The translations under genes and the position numbers were made by a program. A DNA stretch of 64,000 bases from Desulfobotulus alkaliphilus (GTDB taxonomy: Bacteria > Desulfobacterota > Desulfobacteria > Desulfobacterales > ASO4-4). The DNA lies in the NCBI RefSeq assembly GCF_007830435.1, contig NZ_VLLC01000019.1, positions 1 through 64,000 of the forward strand. Direction: 5' to 3'. Position 1 is the stretch's first letter; every line of letters starts with the position of its first letter. Of the stretch, positions 43,759 to 53,267 are shown in pieces. The notes beneath the pieces were generated by a model. The model ran no database searches. It saw nothing but the letters and a program-made list of their open reading frames with translations, and had not been told where the DNA came from.

Positions 43759-44772
43759 TCATACTTCACCCGTGAAGGATGAACAGCCAGTCCAAATGCC
43801 CTCCCAGATCAGTTCCGGATCACCGTAGATATACCATTCATTTTTTCCTGGAATAATCGTATATCCTAAAGCTCCCATATGCCTTCTGGCCATTTCAGGT
43901 ACAACGCGGATGGCATCACCCTTTCCCAATACGGCTGCACATGCCAGAGCCCCAGTTCCGCAGGCCATGGTTTCCCTGAGATTTCCACTTTTAAACGACC
44001 GGAAAAAGATTATTTCTCCACCGCCGGATGATCTTGCCACCATGAGATTAATCCCCTTAGGAAACAACCCCGGATACTGGGCTGAAATCTGTCCTCCCAT
44101 ACGACAGAGCAGAAGATTTCCCCAATCCCTGCGCAGTTCCACAGCACCATCCATTTCAGGGAAAAGACAGCCTGCCCTCTCTTTGGGAACAATACCAGAA
44201 TCCCTTACCACAAGGTGAGGTTCTCCTGCAAAAACAGGGCTTGCAACAAAGGAAAGCTCATCTTCGCTGTTCTCCATAAACAATGGATCTTTTCTCCGGG
44301 ACTGCAAATTAAATACAAGACGTCCTTCAGGAGTGACAATATCTTCATGGCGTTCCAGGCGAAAAAGAAAATCAGGTATGGAACTGGGTGCTGGTACACG
44401 GATCCAGCGTTTACCACCGGTTTCTCCGGATACAACGGCAACGGGCCTTCCCGTGGGAATCTGGGTCTGAAAAACCGTCTGTTTCACCCCATAGCGGTCC
44501 GCAAGGTAACGGCCAGCACACAGAAGGCCATTGCCACAGCTTAAGGATTCGGAACCGTCCGGTTTCAGAAGCCGGAAGGAAATGCCAGAAGAATCCGATG
44601 GATTCACTCCGCCCAGCCGGATCAGGCCGTCTGCCCCCACTCCAGTGTACGGATCCGTAAGTTTTTTTGCCAGATCCGATATAAGGGCATCGGGCATGGG
44701 ATCGCGTCCCAGCTCATCCACAAAAATGAAGTTATTGCCGCAGACATGCATTTTTATAAAAGGAAGGCGCAT
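43759..44772 (-). CDS. Diaminopimelate-epimerase-like protein, divergent
   Basis: PLP-independent two-cysteine racemase/epimerase of the DapF superfamily, 337 residues and longer than the usual 275. Both catalytic cysteines are kept: SCGNG near residue 79 and MACGTGA near 274. Substrate-binding elements differ: HGxGND reads HVCGNN, and the YERGxGET segment before the second cysteine reads FKSGNLRET. DapF relatives with altered pockets include histidine racemases of opine-metallophore pathways. The substrate is thus open, although a housekeeping DapF cannot be excluded. Confidence 0.8.
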   Translation of the reverse strand: MRLPFIKMHVCGNNFIFVDELGRDPMPDALISDLAKKLTDPYTGVGADGLIRLGGVNPSDSSGISFRLLKPDGSESLSCGNGLLCAGRYLADRYGVKQTVFQTQIPTGRPVAVVSGETGGKRWIRVPAPSSIPDFLFRLERHEDIVTPEGRLVFNLQSRRKDPLFMENSEDELSFVASPVFAGEPHLVVRDSGIVPKERAGCLFPEMDGAVELRRDWGNLLLCRMGGQISAQYPGLFPKGINLMVARSSGGGEIIFFRSFKSGNLRETMACGTGALACAAVLGKGDAIRVVPEMARRHMGALGYTIIPGKNEWYIYGDPELIWEGIWTGCSSFTGEV

Positions 44773-45022
44773 AGCAGTTTACCTTGGTAGTTTTTTAGAA
44801 TAACTCTCCATAAAAAATCATACTATGCTGGAAGATACCGTTTTTTTAAAACTAAAACCAGATGTAATTCCCAGTACTAAGAATAATACAAGACAGGAAT
44901 AGCATTCTGCCCTCTTGCATACTCAGACCTTTACCCGTCAGGTTTCTTCAGGCATATTGTCATCATTAAGGTTAGCATAGGCAAAATATGCTGAACAGTG
45001 ACTAAAACAAAGGAGACAGGAT

Positions 45023-45877
45023 ATGCCCCTTTATTACCGCAAAAAAATCCTGCAGAGCCTGTTTCTCCTGTCCCTTTTATGTCTCAAGGCCCATGGATCT
45101 GGAACTTTCATCAACAGCGTGGAAATGGAATTTGTTCTTATTCCGCCGGGCTCTTTTTCCATGGGAAGCCCTGCCACGGAAAAGGGCAGAAACTGGGATG
45201 AAGCCCTCCACACGGTCCACATTACCCGTGCCTTTTATATTTCCACCACTGTGGTCACCCAGAAACAGTGGTTTGATGTGATGAGAACAACCCCTTCTTC
45301 CGCCCAGTCCTGCGGCGGGGACTGTCCTGTGGAAAACGTATCCTGGAATGATGCCCTTCAGTTCCTCCAGCAGCTCAATGCCATGGAAGGCAGCCGCAGC
45401 TACCGCCTGCCAACGGAAGCGGAATGGGAATATGCGGCCAGAGCCGGAACACAGACAGCCTTTTTCAATGGTCCCATTCAAGAAACCACCTGTATTCCTC
45501 TGGATCCCGTACTCAATGAATCCGGCTGGTACTGCGGAAATTCCGGGCAGGCCTACCCTGCCCATGGCTTCAGCATCAGGCCCGTAGCCCTTAAAAAACC
45601 CAATGCCTTTGGTCTTTACGATGTCCATGGCAATGTCATGGAATGGTGCCTTGATGCCTGCAACAACCGCTCCAGTTTCAGCCGCAGGGCAGGTGTCTTC
45701 ACAGACACCTATGTGGATGACATCAAAGACCCGCTTTCCAGGCGGGGCAGCCACAGGGTGGTCCGGGGTGGGGCCTTTTTTCAAAGCCCGGAACACAGCC
45801 GGAGTGCCAACCGCATGGCCTTTCACCCCGGTGTAAAACGCAGTTATATCAGTTTTCGTGTGGTGAGGATGCAATAA
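45023..45877 (+). CDS. Secreted formylglycine-generating-enzyme-like (SUMF1) domain protein
   Basis: A 284-residue exported protein with a signal sequence (about 1-25) and an FGE-sulfatase domain: FVLIPPGSFSMGS at the start, VTQKQWFDVM, RLPTEAEWEYAARAG, NAFGLYDVHGNVMEWC and a closing VVRGGAFFQSPEHSRSANR. This is the lectin-like SUMF1 fold used by formylglycine-generating enzymes, EgtB-like enzymes and many secreted proteins of unknown activity. No sulfatase partner is close. It lies just beyond the dapF-like gene but on the other strand, so membership in that locus is uncertain. Confidence 0.85.
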   Translation: MPLYYRKKILQSLFLLSLLCLKAHGSGTFINSVEMEFVLIPPGSFSMGSPATEKGRNWDEALHTVHITRAFYISTTVVTQKQWFDVMRTTPSSAQSCGGDCPVENVSWNDALQFLQQLNAMEGSRSYRLPTEAEWEYAARAGTQTAFFNGPIQETTCIPLDPVLNESGWYCGNSGQAYPAHGFSIRPVALKKPNAFGLYDVHGNVMEWCLDACNNRSSFSRRAGVFTDTYVDDIKDPLSRRGSHRVVRGGAFFQSPEHSRSANRMAFHPGVKRSYISFRVVRMQ

Positions 45878-46048
45878 AGAAACAAGCAAAGAAGCTATAC
45901 CTGAGTCATCAGGCATTATGAGTAGCTTTTAAAACAAAAAAACACCGAATGCCATATTTCAGTGTCAGCTGAATTACATTTACAACTGCCATATCCGAGC
46001 GTTTGATATTTTATTACAGGCTCTGGACACAACTGCAGTGCAGCAGCT

Positions 46049-47140
46049 TCAGCTCAAATGCTCCATTGCCTCATATAACTGTTTATCGATTACTTTATAT
46101 GAAAAATGGTGATCAAATGAAACACGGGCAGCCTGACCCGCAAGCCTTATTTTCTCTGAATTCTTTGCCAGACAGGCAACAGCCCTGGCAATATGCTCAG
46201 GCGAGGCAGCAGGTACCCAGATAAAACCATTGCCGTCATCAGCTGTCAATGAAGAAGGATAAGCTGGTGTTTTTGCCGTTATCACAGGCTTGCCCGATGC
46301 TATAGCCTGATAAACTTTATTAGGTATTACCCGCTGAGTTTTTGGTGTATCGCCAAATATTCCCAACAGAATATCAGCCCTATGAATCCTTTCCGGAAGG
46401 GAATCATAGGGAGTCCATTTTTCAAAAAAAACATTGTCTTTTTCTTTTACCCTGGCCTTGCATTGTTCAAGAAGTGGGCCATCGCCTAAAAAATGCCAGC
46501 TAACAGGGGGACCTTCATACAAATGAATGGCCTCGGCAATATACTGAGGCCCCTGAAGAGGGATAAAACTTCCATAAAAAAGTACATCTAAAGGGCGCTC
46601 CTGATTTAAATCCTGCTCCGTCTTCAACCCCCTGGCAGATCTGTCAGGAAAAAACAGCTCCTCTTCCGCCCCCACGATAACCACAAAGGTGTTCTTCCTG
46701 TCCGCCCCAAGAACATCAACAAAAAAAGAGGCGTGCTCAGGCGTATCTGCAAGAAGAATATCCGCACACTGTATATAAGTACTTTCCCGCATACGCAGAT
46801 ATTTTGCAACTATAGAATGTGCATCATACTTTCGTCTTTCAAAGACCTGCTTATCATAATCGCTGATTAAGGGATCAAAAAGCAGCGGAATCCCTCTTTT
46901 GGCACTCCATCTGCGGGCTGAAACCACATCTGTCTGACGAAAACAGGGAACCCATACCATATCGACTTCAGGCAAAACCCTGAAAAAAGCCTCAAGACCT
47001 CCTAGTCTGGATATACGAGGAATAAAATCAATAATTTTATAACCATTATTTTGAAGAATTTTCCTCAAAATCCGGTTCCTGGAGTAGGAGGCATCGAAAC
47101 GTCCCCACCAAAGAATCGTTTTATTCTCTCCTCCCTTCAT
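46049..47140 (-). CDS. Glycosyltransferase, GT-B (GT4-like)
   Basis: A 363-residue cytoplasmic transferase with two Rossmann halves. The C-terminal donor-binding half has VLFYGSFIPLQGP, HFLGDGPLLEQCK and a late VIPNKVYQAIASGKPVITAKTPA segment where the acidic residue of GT4 enzymes is usually found. The start overlaps the upstream O-antigen ligase/polymerase gene by four bases, so it belongs to a surface-polysaccharide unit. Donor and acceptor sugars are unknown. Confidence 0.85.
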   Translation of the reverse strand: MKGGENKTILWWGRFDASYSRNRILRKILQNNGYKIIDFIPRISRLGGLEAFFRVLPEVDMVWVPCFRQTDVVSARRWSAKRGIPLLFDPLISDYDKQVFERRKYDAHSIVAKYLRMRESTYIQCADILLADTPEHASFFVDVLGADRKNTFVVIVGAEEELFFPDRSARGLKTEQDLNQERPLDVLFYGSFIPLQGPQYIAEAIHLYEGPPVSWHFLGDGPLLEQCKARVKEKDNVFFEKWTPYDSLPERIHRADILLGIFGDTPKTQRVIPNKVYQAIASGKPVITAKTPAYPSSLTADDGNGFIWVPAASPEHIARAVACLAKNSEKIRLAGQAARVSFDHHFSYKVIDKQLYEAMEHLS

Positions 47141-48435
47141 ATCCTTACCGTCTCCCCGGCTTCATGGGAAGTCATCCCATCAGGTAATGCAAAGCCAGAC
47201 TTGGCAGCAGCCGCACAGAACAGGGAAATAAGCCAGAAGTAAGTGGTGGACCAAGCAGCAGAATAGGTTGCATAATGGGTATTCAGGGGAAAAAAGACCG
47301 CAAAAAGAGCCAGTGCATAGGGAAGCAACCGCTCTTTTTCATAGGAATTCGCCCTGACCCATACACGCAGCATACAGATCATGGCAATTATGTAACCAAT
47401 GATACCAATAATACCTGTTTCCGATGCTATATCAAGTATAATATTATGGGCATGGTAGGCTCTATCCACGAAACGGTCGTGCGGATCCGCATACGAAGAA
47501 TAAGCATCCCGTAAATTTCTGGCACCCACCCCATTCAGAGGATTCGCCTTGATAACTTCAATGGTCGTACTCCACAAGGTCAAACGACCGCTCAAAGCCA
47601 TATCTGCCAATTCTCTGTCCTTGCTGAACAAGAACAAAGACTGTGTAACTCGGGTCGATACCGCCTGAGAAAAAACAAAGGCTCCGGAAAAAACGACTGA
47701 CACGCAGACAATAATTAAAACGAACCTGGGCCACACTTTCCTCCCCCCCCTTGCGAGGATCCATAACGATAAGCCAGTAACGACAAAAGCAAACCCAAGC
47801 CAGCCCATCCGGCTGCCACCCATAAGGACAACAGCAGCCGTGGCTGCAAAGACCAAAAACTGCCATACTAAAGCCCATTTCAAACGAGAATAAACAAGTA
47901 GCAATGCTGAAAGAACCCCGAGAAAAGATCCCATATGGGTACTGTTCCCGAAGAAACCCGTCACCTGCCCGCCGATCGTCCCGAGTGGATTCCCTGTAAG
48001 ATTATACCCCCATACTGCCTGAAACAGGCCATCTCCTACCCATATTACCAAAATGAAAGCGCACCATTTCAGGACCCGATCTGCCATGCCCGGAAAACAA
48101 AATGCATAAAGCACTAATATTCCAGAAAAATAAAGCCTGAGAAAAGTCAATGCTACCCGAAATGTTCTTTCTGAATTCACGGAGCCATAAAGAGAAAAAA
48201 GTATGGGTATCCAAAAGGCCAAAAATATTATGCTGAAAAGTATCAGCTGCTCACGGGGAATAAGCTGCCTGCCCTTACCAGATAAAACAAAGACTCCATA
48301 TATAGCCATCAGCAACAGAGGAATTTCTGACAAACGACCGAAGGGAATCAGCACAAGGAAGCCTGTAATCAAAAAAAGCAAAGCATGCTCGTTAAAACGG
48401 CTCATTTTTATAAAGTTCATTCTGAAAACAGCCAT
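47137..48435 (-). CDS. O-antigen ligase/polymerase family membrane protein
   Basis: Integral membrane protein of 432 residues with about ten to twelve helices and a large periplasmic loop in the second half (about 270-340) containing GRLTLWSTTIEVIKANPLNG, the typical Wzy_C feature seen in WaaL ligases and Wzy polymerases. The start at 48435 follows a TTGGAGAG site; the longer frame adds 14 residues. Sequence alone does not separate ligase from polymerase. It is coupled to the glycosyltransferase gene. Confidence 0.82.
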   Translation of the reverse strand: MAVFRMNFIKMSRFNEHALLFLITGFLVLIPFGRLSEIPLLLMAIYGVFVLSGKGRQLIPREQLILFSIIFLAFWIPILFSLYGSVNSERTFRVALTFLRLYFSGILVLYAFCFPGMADRVLKWCAFILVIWVGDGLFQAVWGYNLTGNPLGTIGGQVTGFFGNSTHMGSFLGVLSALLLVYSRLKWALVWQFLVFAATAAVVLMGGSRMGWLGFAFVVTGLSLWILARGGRKVWPRFVLIIVCVSVVFSGAFVFSQAVSTRVTQSLFLFSKDRELADMALSGRLTLWSTTIEVIKANPLNGVGARNLRDAYSSYADPHDRFVDRAYHAHNIILDIASETGIIGIIGYIIAMICMLRVWVRANSYEKERLLPYALALFAVFFPLNTHYATYSAAWSTTYFWLISLFCAAAAKSGFALPDGMTSHEAGETVRI

Positions 48436-48583
48436 AAACTCTCCAAAAAAATTTAACAGCAGTGTCCCAGATTCCATCCGGCCATCATAATAAATTATGA
48501 CGACTCAATGCTTTGGGGTAAGTACATTCCTATTCTATTTTCGAACACATCCCTGCCTGATACAGCAGATTTAAATAGCCCCA

Positions 48584-49480
48584 TCACTGACTGCTGATAC
48601 CTGAAGACTCCATGCAGGCAGCAAGAGATCGTTGCCAGTGAGAAATTTTTGTATGAAAACAGTTTTTGAACTTCGACTTGTTCATTACGCTGAAATGGGG
48701 ACGCTGTGCAGTCTGCGGATAATCCTTTGTCTCTATCGGATCAACAACACAGGTAATTCCTGCTAAATCAACTATGGCACAGGCAAAATCATACCAACTG
48801 CACACACCTTCATTGGAATAATGATAAACACCTTTATACTTATACATCTCATCACAGGTCAGGCCATCCATGCTTCGAAAAACATGAACAGCAGCACTGG
48901 CAAGATCCTTAGCATATGTCGGTGTTCCAACTTGATCACAAATGATTTCAAGCTTCCCTCTTTCTCTGGCAATTCTTGATATTGTCGTAAAGAAATTACT
49001 TCTGAACGGGGAGTACAGCCATCCTGTGCGGATAATAACAGCCCAGGGGCAGGTGGCCATAACAGCAAATTCTCCTGCAAGTTTGCTATGCCCATAAACA
49101 GAAAGGGGAGCTGCTGAGTCCTCTTCAGTATAAGGAATATTATTACTTCCATCAAAAACATAATCCGTTGAAAAATGAAGCATTGGTATTTTCATGCGAA
49201 ATGCAGCCATGGCTACGTTTGCAGCCCCTTTTTCATTAACAGCAAAAGCCTGATGAGCTTCCACTTCTGCCATATCAACAGCAGTATATGCAGCGCAGTT
49301 CACGATAATATCCGGGTCCGTCTGCTCACAAATATCATTCACTTTTTTCACGTCTGTGATATCCATGGAGGCATGATCGGTCAGGACAGGAAAAAATTCT
49401 TTTGGAAGGGAGTACAACATACTGGCCAGTGCATGCCCAAGCTGACCGTCAGCACCCGTAACAAGAACTCTGCGCATCAA
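48584..49480 (-). CDS. rfbD: dTDP-4-dehydrorhamnose reductase
   Basis: NAD(P)H-dependent extended SDR enzyme of 298 residues that makes dTDP-L-rhamnose in the last step. The nucleotide motif GADGQLGHAL opens the protein, the STDYVFDG signature is present, and the catalytic YxxxK reads YGHSK. Its start overlaps rfbC by four bases. The first two enzymes of the pathway (RfbA and RfbB) are not in this window and must lie elsewhere. Confidence 0.93.
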   Translation of the reverse strand: MMRRVLVTGADGQLGHALASMLYSLPKEFFPVLTDHASMDITDVKKVNDICEQTDPDIIVNCAAYTAVDMAEVEAHQAFAVNEKGAANVAMAAFRMKIPMLHFSTDYVFDGSNNIPYTEEDSAAPLSVYGHSKLAGEFAVMATCPWAVIIRTGWLYSPFRSNFFTTISRIARERGKLEIICDQVGTPTYAKDLASAAVHVFRSMDGLTCDEMYKYKGVYHYSNEGVCSWYDFACAIVDLAGITCVVDPIETKDYPQTAQRPHFSVMNKSKFKNCFHTKISHWQRSLAACMESSGISSQ

Positions 49481-50037
49481 AAATCTTCCCTTTTAAAATA
49501 AACAGCATTACGAAACAATGGCTGACATTTATCTTTTTCTGACAGAACAATATCCTTTGGAAGCAGTTTCCAGTCTATCCCAAGATCCTTATCATCAAAG
49601 GCAACACCACAGTCATGCTCTGCCGAGTAATAATTATCTACTTTGTATTGTACAATGGCCATCCTGCTTGTTACAAGAAAACCATGGGCAAAACCCTGGG
49701 GAATGAAAAGCTGGCATCTGTTTTCTGCAGAAAGTTCAACGGCCGCATGCTGCCCGAAAGTGGGGCTGCCTTCACGCAAATCCACTGCAACATCCAAAAC
49801 AGTCCCTTCGACGACCCGGATTAGCTTACTCTGGGCAAAGGGGGGAAGCTGGTAATGCAGGCCCCTCAACACACCATAGCTACTCCGGCTCTCATTTTCC
49901 TGAATAAAATTTATGTTCCAGCAATATTTTCGAAAGAGGTCTTCACGGAAAGTTTCCATAAAATATCCCCGGTTATCACCCCATACCTTTGGTGTTATAA
50001 GGATAAGATCCCGAATATTGAGATGTGTAAAACGCAT
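49477..50037 (-). CDS. rfbC: dTDP-4-dehydrorhamnose 3,5-epimerase
   Basis: Cupin-fold epimerase of 186 residues. Catalytic His lies in LRGLHYQLPP, and the conserved LIRVVEGTVLDVAVDLR and FIPQGFAHGFLV segments follow. Length is standard. It is the first gene of the rfbC-rfbD pair; the O-antigen ligase and glycosyltransferase genes follow downstream on the same strand after a 148-bp gap. Together they indicate rhamnose in the cell-surface polysaccharide. Confidence 0.95.
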   Translation of the reverse strand: MRFTHLNIRDLILITPKVWGDNRGYFMETFREDLFRKYCWNINFIQENESRSSYGVLRGLHYQLPPFAQSKLIRVVEGTVLDVAVDLREGSPTFGQHAAVELSAENRCQLFIPQGFAHGFLVTSRMAIVQYKVDNYYSAEHDCGVAFDDKDLGIDWKLLPKDIVLSEKDKCQPLFRNAVYFKREDF

Positions 50038-50214
50038 AAGGATTCCTTGCTTTCATACTGCAGGACACGATACAGTAAAATAATATCTACACAGACTGTG
50101 CAAAAAAACTTTACCATGGGCCTGACAATAACCGGACCAGCAAGCTGTGGCTGAGTCAGGGTAGTAATCAGATTGACTATTATAGCAACTAAACACACTC
50201 ATTGTTCATCCCGG

Positions 50215-50913
50215 TCAATTCCCTCCGGCTTCCGCATAAAAATCTCCCCCGGCCCCACCCTTTTCAAGGTAAGCCATCATCCGGGGATAAGCCTTCATAG
50301 ACGCTTTGACAATTCTTGTCACGGGTAAATCCTGAAAAAGACCATGATCCTTTTCATAACGCATGTGTTCCCTGCCCTGCATGTCAAAGGGATGCAGCAG
50401 GGCATCGTTTTCACCGTCAAAGTCCAGGGGCTGAATACCAAAGCGATCACAAAGCTCCCGGTTGAATGTCGGTGTGACCTTGATCCAGCGGTCCGTCAGA
50501 AAAAGGGCCACATAGCCATGGTAGACGAAAAGATCCGTTCCCATGACCTCCCGCAGGCGGGCAGTGGAGAGATGGTTGCGAACATCGGCAAAACCAAGAC
50601 GGGCAGGAATACCCGCAGCCCTGAGGGCGGCAGCCAGCACGACTGCTTTTGCCACGCAGTAGCCATACCCCCGGTTAAGGGTTGTGGAAGCTTTCATACC
50701 ATGAACGGAAAATTCTATGCGATAAGGATCATAACGAATGTCATCCCGGACCGCCGTATACAATGAAATGGCCGTGGCCTTATGATCTCCTTTTTTTTCA
50801 TGTCTGCGGATAAAGGCCTGAATCTCCGGATGCTCCGCATCTATAAAGGCTGTTATACCAAGATCCCCTTCGTTGGGGGGAATCTCCATATGCAAAACTT
50901 CCGGTTCAGTCAC
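50215..50913 (-). CDS. Transglutaminase-like cysteine protease-fold protein
   Basis: A 232-residue cytoplasmic protein of the transglutaminase-like superfamily. The active-site region GYGYCVAKAVVLAAALRAAGI supplies Cys, and YHGYVALFLTDRWIKV supplies the His/Asp partner. The start is read as GTG at 50913, six bases after an AGGAG site; an ATG two codons upstream would touch that site. Proteins of this kind may act as peptidases or amidases; no substrate is suggested by neighbours. Confidence 0.82.
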   Translation of the reverse strand: MTEPEVLHMEIPPNEGDLGITAFIDAEHPEIQAFIRRHEKKGDHKATAISLYTAVRDDIRYDPYRIEFSVHGMKASTTLNRGYGYCVAKAVVLAAALRAAGIPARLGFADVRNHLSTARLREVMGTDLFVYHGYVALFLTDRWIKVTPTFNRELCDRFGIQPLDFDGENDALLHPFDMQGREHMRYEKDHGLFQDLPVTRIVKASMKAYPRMMAYLEKGGAGGDFYAEAGGN

Positions 50914-50929
50914 CGGCATCTCCTTTCAT

Positions 50930-51020
50930 CTTTATACGGACATCCCTGTGCAGCCACGTGGCACTTGTGCATCTGTCTGGCAGCCATCCAGCAAAGACGG
51001 TTCTGAACCCTCAGATACGG
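50930..51020. repeat. Degenerate half of a MITE of the GTAAC family
   Basis: The segment CTTGTGCATCTGTCTGGCAG and the following GACGGTTCTGAAC resemble the right half of copies A and E. Both the left half and a clear terminal GTTAC are missing. It looks like an old remnant in the space between sbcB and the transglutaminase-like gene. Confidence 0.4.
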
Positions 51021-51051
51021 ACCAACACAGGCATGGAAATCAAGGCCTGCT

Positions 51052-52473
51052 TCAAAGGGAAAAACGCTTTTTCATATCTTCTTCCAGCGCATGAAGCAGC
51101 TGTATCTGCTCTTCATCCAGCCTGCCTTCTGCCCGGATCTCTTTGATCTCATCAAAAACATGGTAAACGGTTCTGCGCCCCCCCCCCCGCCAGTCCTTTG
51201 GCAGACTCTCACCAGCCCCGGCAGTCAGGCTGGCCATCTGTTGCCTGCCTGCTTCTTCCACAAGGGGATGCTGCTCTCCCAGCCCGTTCCTGAAAAGAAG
51301 ACGCGCCGCAAGAGTTCGTAGATCCATGGAAATTTCCGGTAGAAAAGCCAGCTTTCCGGCAAGATCCATTGTATGGAAATCACTGCACTGGATCTGTTCG
51401 GCCTTTGAAAGAAATCCTTTCTGATAAAGGGCCGCATCGGGATCAATGCCCTCAATATCCGGATAACGGTACTGACGATGATACTTACCGATGGACGCCA
51501 GTACATCTGGACGGGAACGCAGCCACGCCATGTTTTCTTCGGCCAGCCTGTTTTTTTCGTCCCCCAGACGTTCCCAGAAACGGGAGGCAGGGGGTAGGAC
51601 AAAGGGCGGCTCTCCGCTCCTTTTACGGATGACAAAGCTTGTGGCCTCAGGATTCTCCGGATCCGTTTTCTGTAAATCCTCCGTGTCGAGACGCAGCCAG
51701 AGACTCTGGTTGGAATAGGGAATGGATTGGCCCAGCCCCAGAACCGGTGCCTGATACCCGTTTTTTGAGCCGGGTTCAGAGCCCGTCAGCACACCATAGG
51801 AATGAATCCCAAGAGAAGACTGAAAAGCCTCCGGCAGCTGATCCAGACGCAAACCGTCCTTTTTTTTATCAAAACCGGCAACAAGATACTCCCACATCTC
51901 CTTTTCCGAAGCCAGAATCTTCGCCAGTGCCAGAGTGGCCTCCACATCCACCATGGCATCATGGGCCATGCCTGAAGCCAGACCGTTTTCCCTGTTCAGA
52001 TTTTCCAGTTTCAGACTGACCCTGCCGTCCAGCTCCGGCCAGTTGAGAACCTCCGGCCGGAAAAGATGGTAAAAGATGGTAAGGGGAAACACATCCATGC
52101 GGGAACAACCCGAAGAAAACTGATGGGTATAGGGGGGAAGGAGATTTCTGTAAAAGGCAAACCTTAAAAATATATCATCAAAATTGAGCGTATTGTAACC
52201 AAGGGAAAGGGTTCCTCTGGTGTTGAGCAGGCTGTGTATCCTTCGTATGGCATCATATTCCAGCTCCCCCATGCCAAGCACGTCCAAAGGTATTCTGTGG
52301 GTGATGAGGGCACCGGGGGCAATGAGCACATCGGGCCGCAGGCGAATACGGATTTCATGGCGTTCCAGCTCCTGAAAAGCCATATCCGTGCGTATGGCTG
52401 CAAACTGCAGAACCTGATCAAAGGCAGGATTCAGGCCTGTGGTCTCAAGGTCATAAAAGAGATAGCTGGACAT
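51052..52473 (-). CDS. sbcB: Exodeoxyribonuclease I
   Basis: Single-strand 3'-5' DNA exonuclease of 473 residues. The DEDD catalytic residues are visible: YDLETTG (Asp-x-Glu) at the start, NTLNFDDIFLRFAFYRNLL for the second block and HDAMVDVEATLALAKIL for the last. The remaining SH3-like and C-terminal parts are consistent with ExoI. AAGGAG precedes the ATG. It follows aat by 70 bases on the same strand. Confidence 0.92.
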   Translation of the reverse strand: MSSYLFYDLETTGLNPAFDQVLQFAAIRTDMAFQELERHEIRIRLRPDVLIAPGALITHRIPLDVLGMGELEYDAIRRIHSLLNTRGTLSLGYNTLNFDDIFLRFAFYRNLLPPYTHQFSSGCSRMDVFPLTIFYHLFRPEVLNWPELDGRVSLKLENLNRENGLASGMAHDAMVDVEATLALAKILASEKEMWEYLVAGFDKKKDGLRLDQLPEAFQSSLGIHSYGVLTGSEPGSKNGYQAPVLGLGQSIPYSNQSLWLRLDTEDLQKTDPENPEATSFVIRKRSGEPPFVLPPASRFWERLGDEKNRLAEENMAWLRSRPDVLASIGKYHRQYRYPDIEGIDPDAALYQKGFLSKAEQIQCSDFHTMDLAGKLAFLPEISMDLRTLAARLLFRNGLGEQHPLVEEAGRQQMASLTAGAGESLPKDWRGGGRRTVYHVFDEIKEIRAEGRLDEEQIQLLHALEEDMKKRFSL

Positions 52474-52543
52474 GACACTCCTTCTGGCAGACGGACACCT
52501 CTAATGATATCAAAAAGGACATGAGCGGAACAGATCTCACCGC

Positions 52544-53263
52544 TTAAGCCCTTTTTCGATGCATACTGTCAGGCTCCAGGTCCGGTCTCCATGGTCCTTT
52601 AAGGGTGGGATGCTTCAGGCTTTCCTTCAGAATACTCAAAAAACGGCGGCGGCCCATGGTAACGGCTCCCATGCGCATGAGATGATCCGTCTGCACCTGA
52701 CAGTCAATCAGATCAAAACCCCAGGCATCCAGCTGGCGCACCAGATGCACCAGTGCCACCTTGGAGGCATCGGACACCCTTGCAAACATACTCTCCCCAA
52801 AAAAAACACGACCCAGACTGACTCCGTAAAGTCCTCCGCAAAGCTGGCCTTCCCTGTCACGGGTTTCCACGGAATGGGCATACCCCGCCTCATGGAGCTT
52901 CTGATATGCCCTTATCATCTCCGGCAGAAGCCAGGTCTCCTCTCCCTGCTCCGTTCGAATGGTGGCGCAGGCTTTCAGCACTCCTGCAAAATCCCTATCC
53001 ATGGTAACGGAAAAATCTTTTCTGCGCAGACGCTTGTCAAGACTTTTTGATACATGCAAGGCATCGGGAAAAAGCACCAGTCTTGGCTCCGGAGACCACC
53101 AGAGAATGGGATCATCCTCTCCATACCATGGAAAAATTCCCTCTTTGTAAGCCAGCAGCAGACGTGGCAGGCTTAAATCTCCTCCCACGGCCAGAAGACC
53201 GCTTTTATCGGCAAATTCTACCGGTGGAAACTGTAAGGATCTGTCCAACCTGAAAACAGGCAT
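52544..53263 (-). CDS. aat: Leucyl/phenylalanyl-tRNA--protein transferase
   Basis: N-end-rule enzyme of 239 residues that adds Leu or Phe to proteins starting with Arg or Lys, marking them for ClpAPS. Key segments are LAYKEGIFPWY near the N-terminus, WWSPEPRLVL, and the ESMFARVSDASKVALVHLV block with the following LIDCQ. It starts four bases after the clpA stop, so the adaptor, unfoldase and transferase of the pathway are made together. Confidence 0.96.
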   Translation of the reverse strand: MPVFRLDRSLQFPPVEFADKSGLLAVGGDLSLPRLLLAYKEGIFPWYGEDDPILWWSPEPRLVLFPDALHVSKSLDKRLRRKDFSVTMDRDFAGVLKACATIRTEQGEETWLLPEMIRAYQKLHEAGYAHSVETRDREGQLCGGLYGVSLGRVFFGESMFARVSDASKVALVHLVRQLDAWGFDLIDCQVQTDHLMRMGAVTMGRRRFLSILKESLKHPTLKGPWRPDLEPDSMHRKRA

Positions 53264-53267
53264 AGTA

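Noticed and set aside
44987-45003. ATGCTGAACAGTGAC as another MITE end
   Set aside because: Only one end is recognisable and the 200 bases to its left do not match the family, so it is not listed as an element.
45023-45877. Assignment of the SUMF1-domain protein as ergothioneine enzyme EgtB next to a GCS2 (EgtA-like) ligase
   Set aside because: It is exported by a signal peptide, lacks the DinB-like N-terminal domain of EgtB, and no EgtD-like methyltransferase is present.
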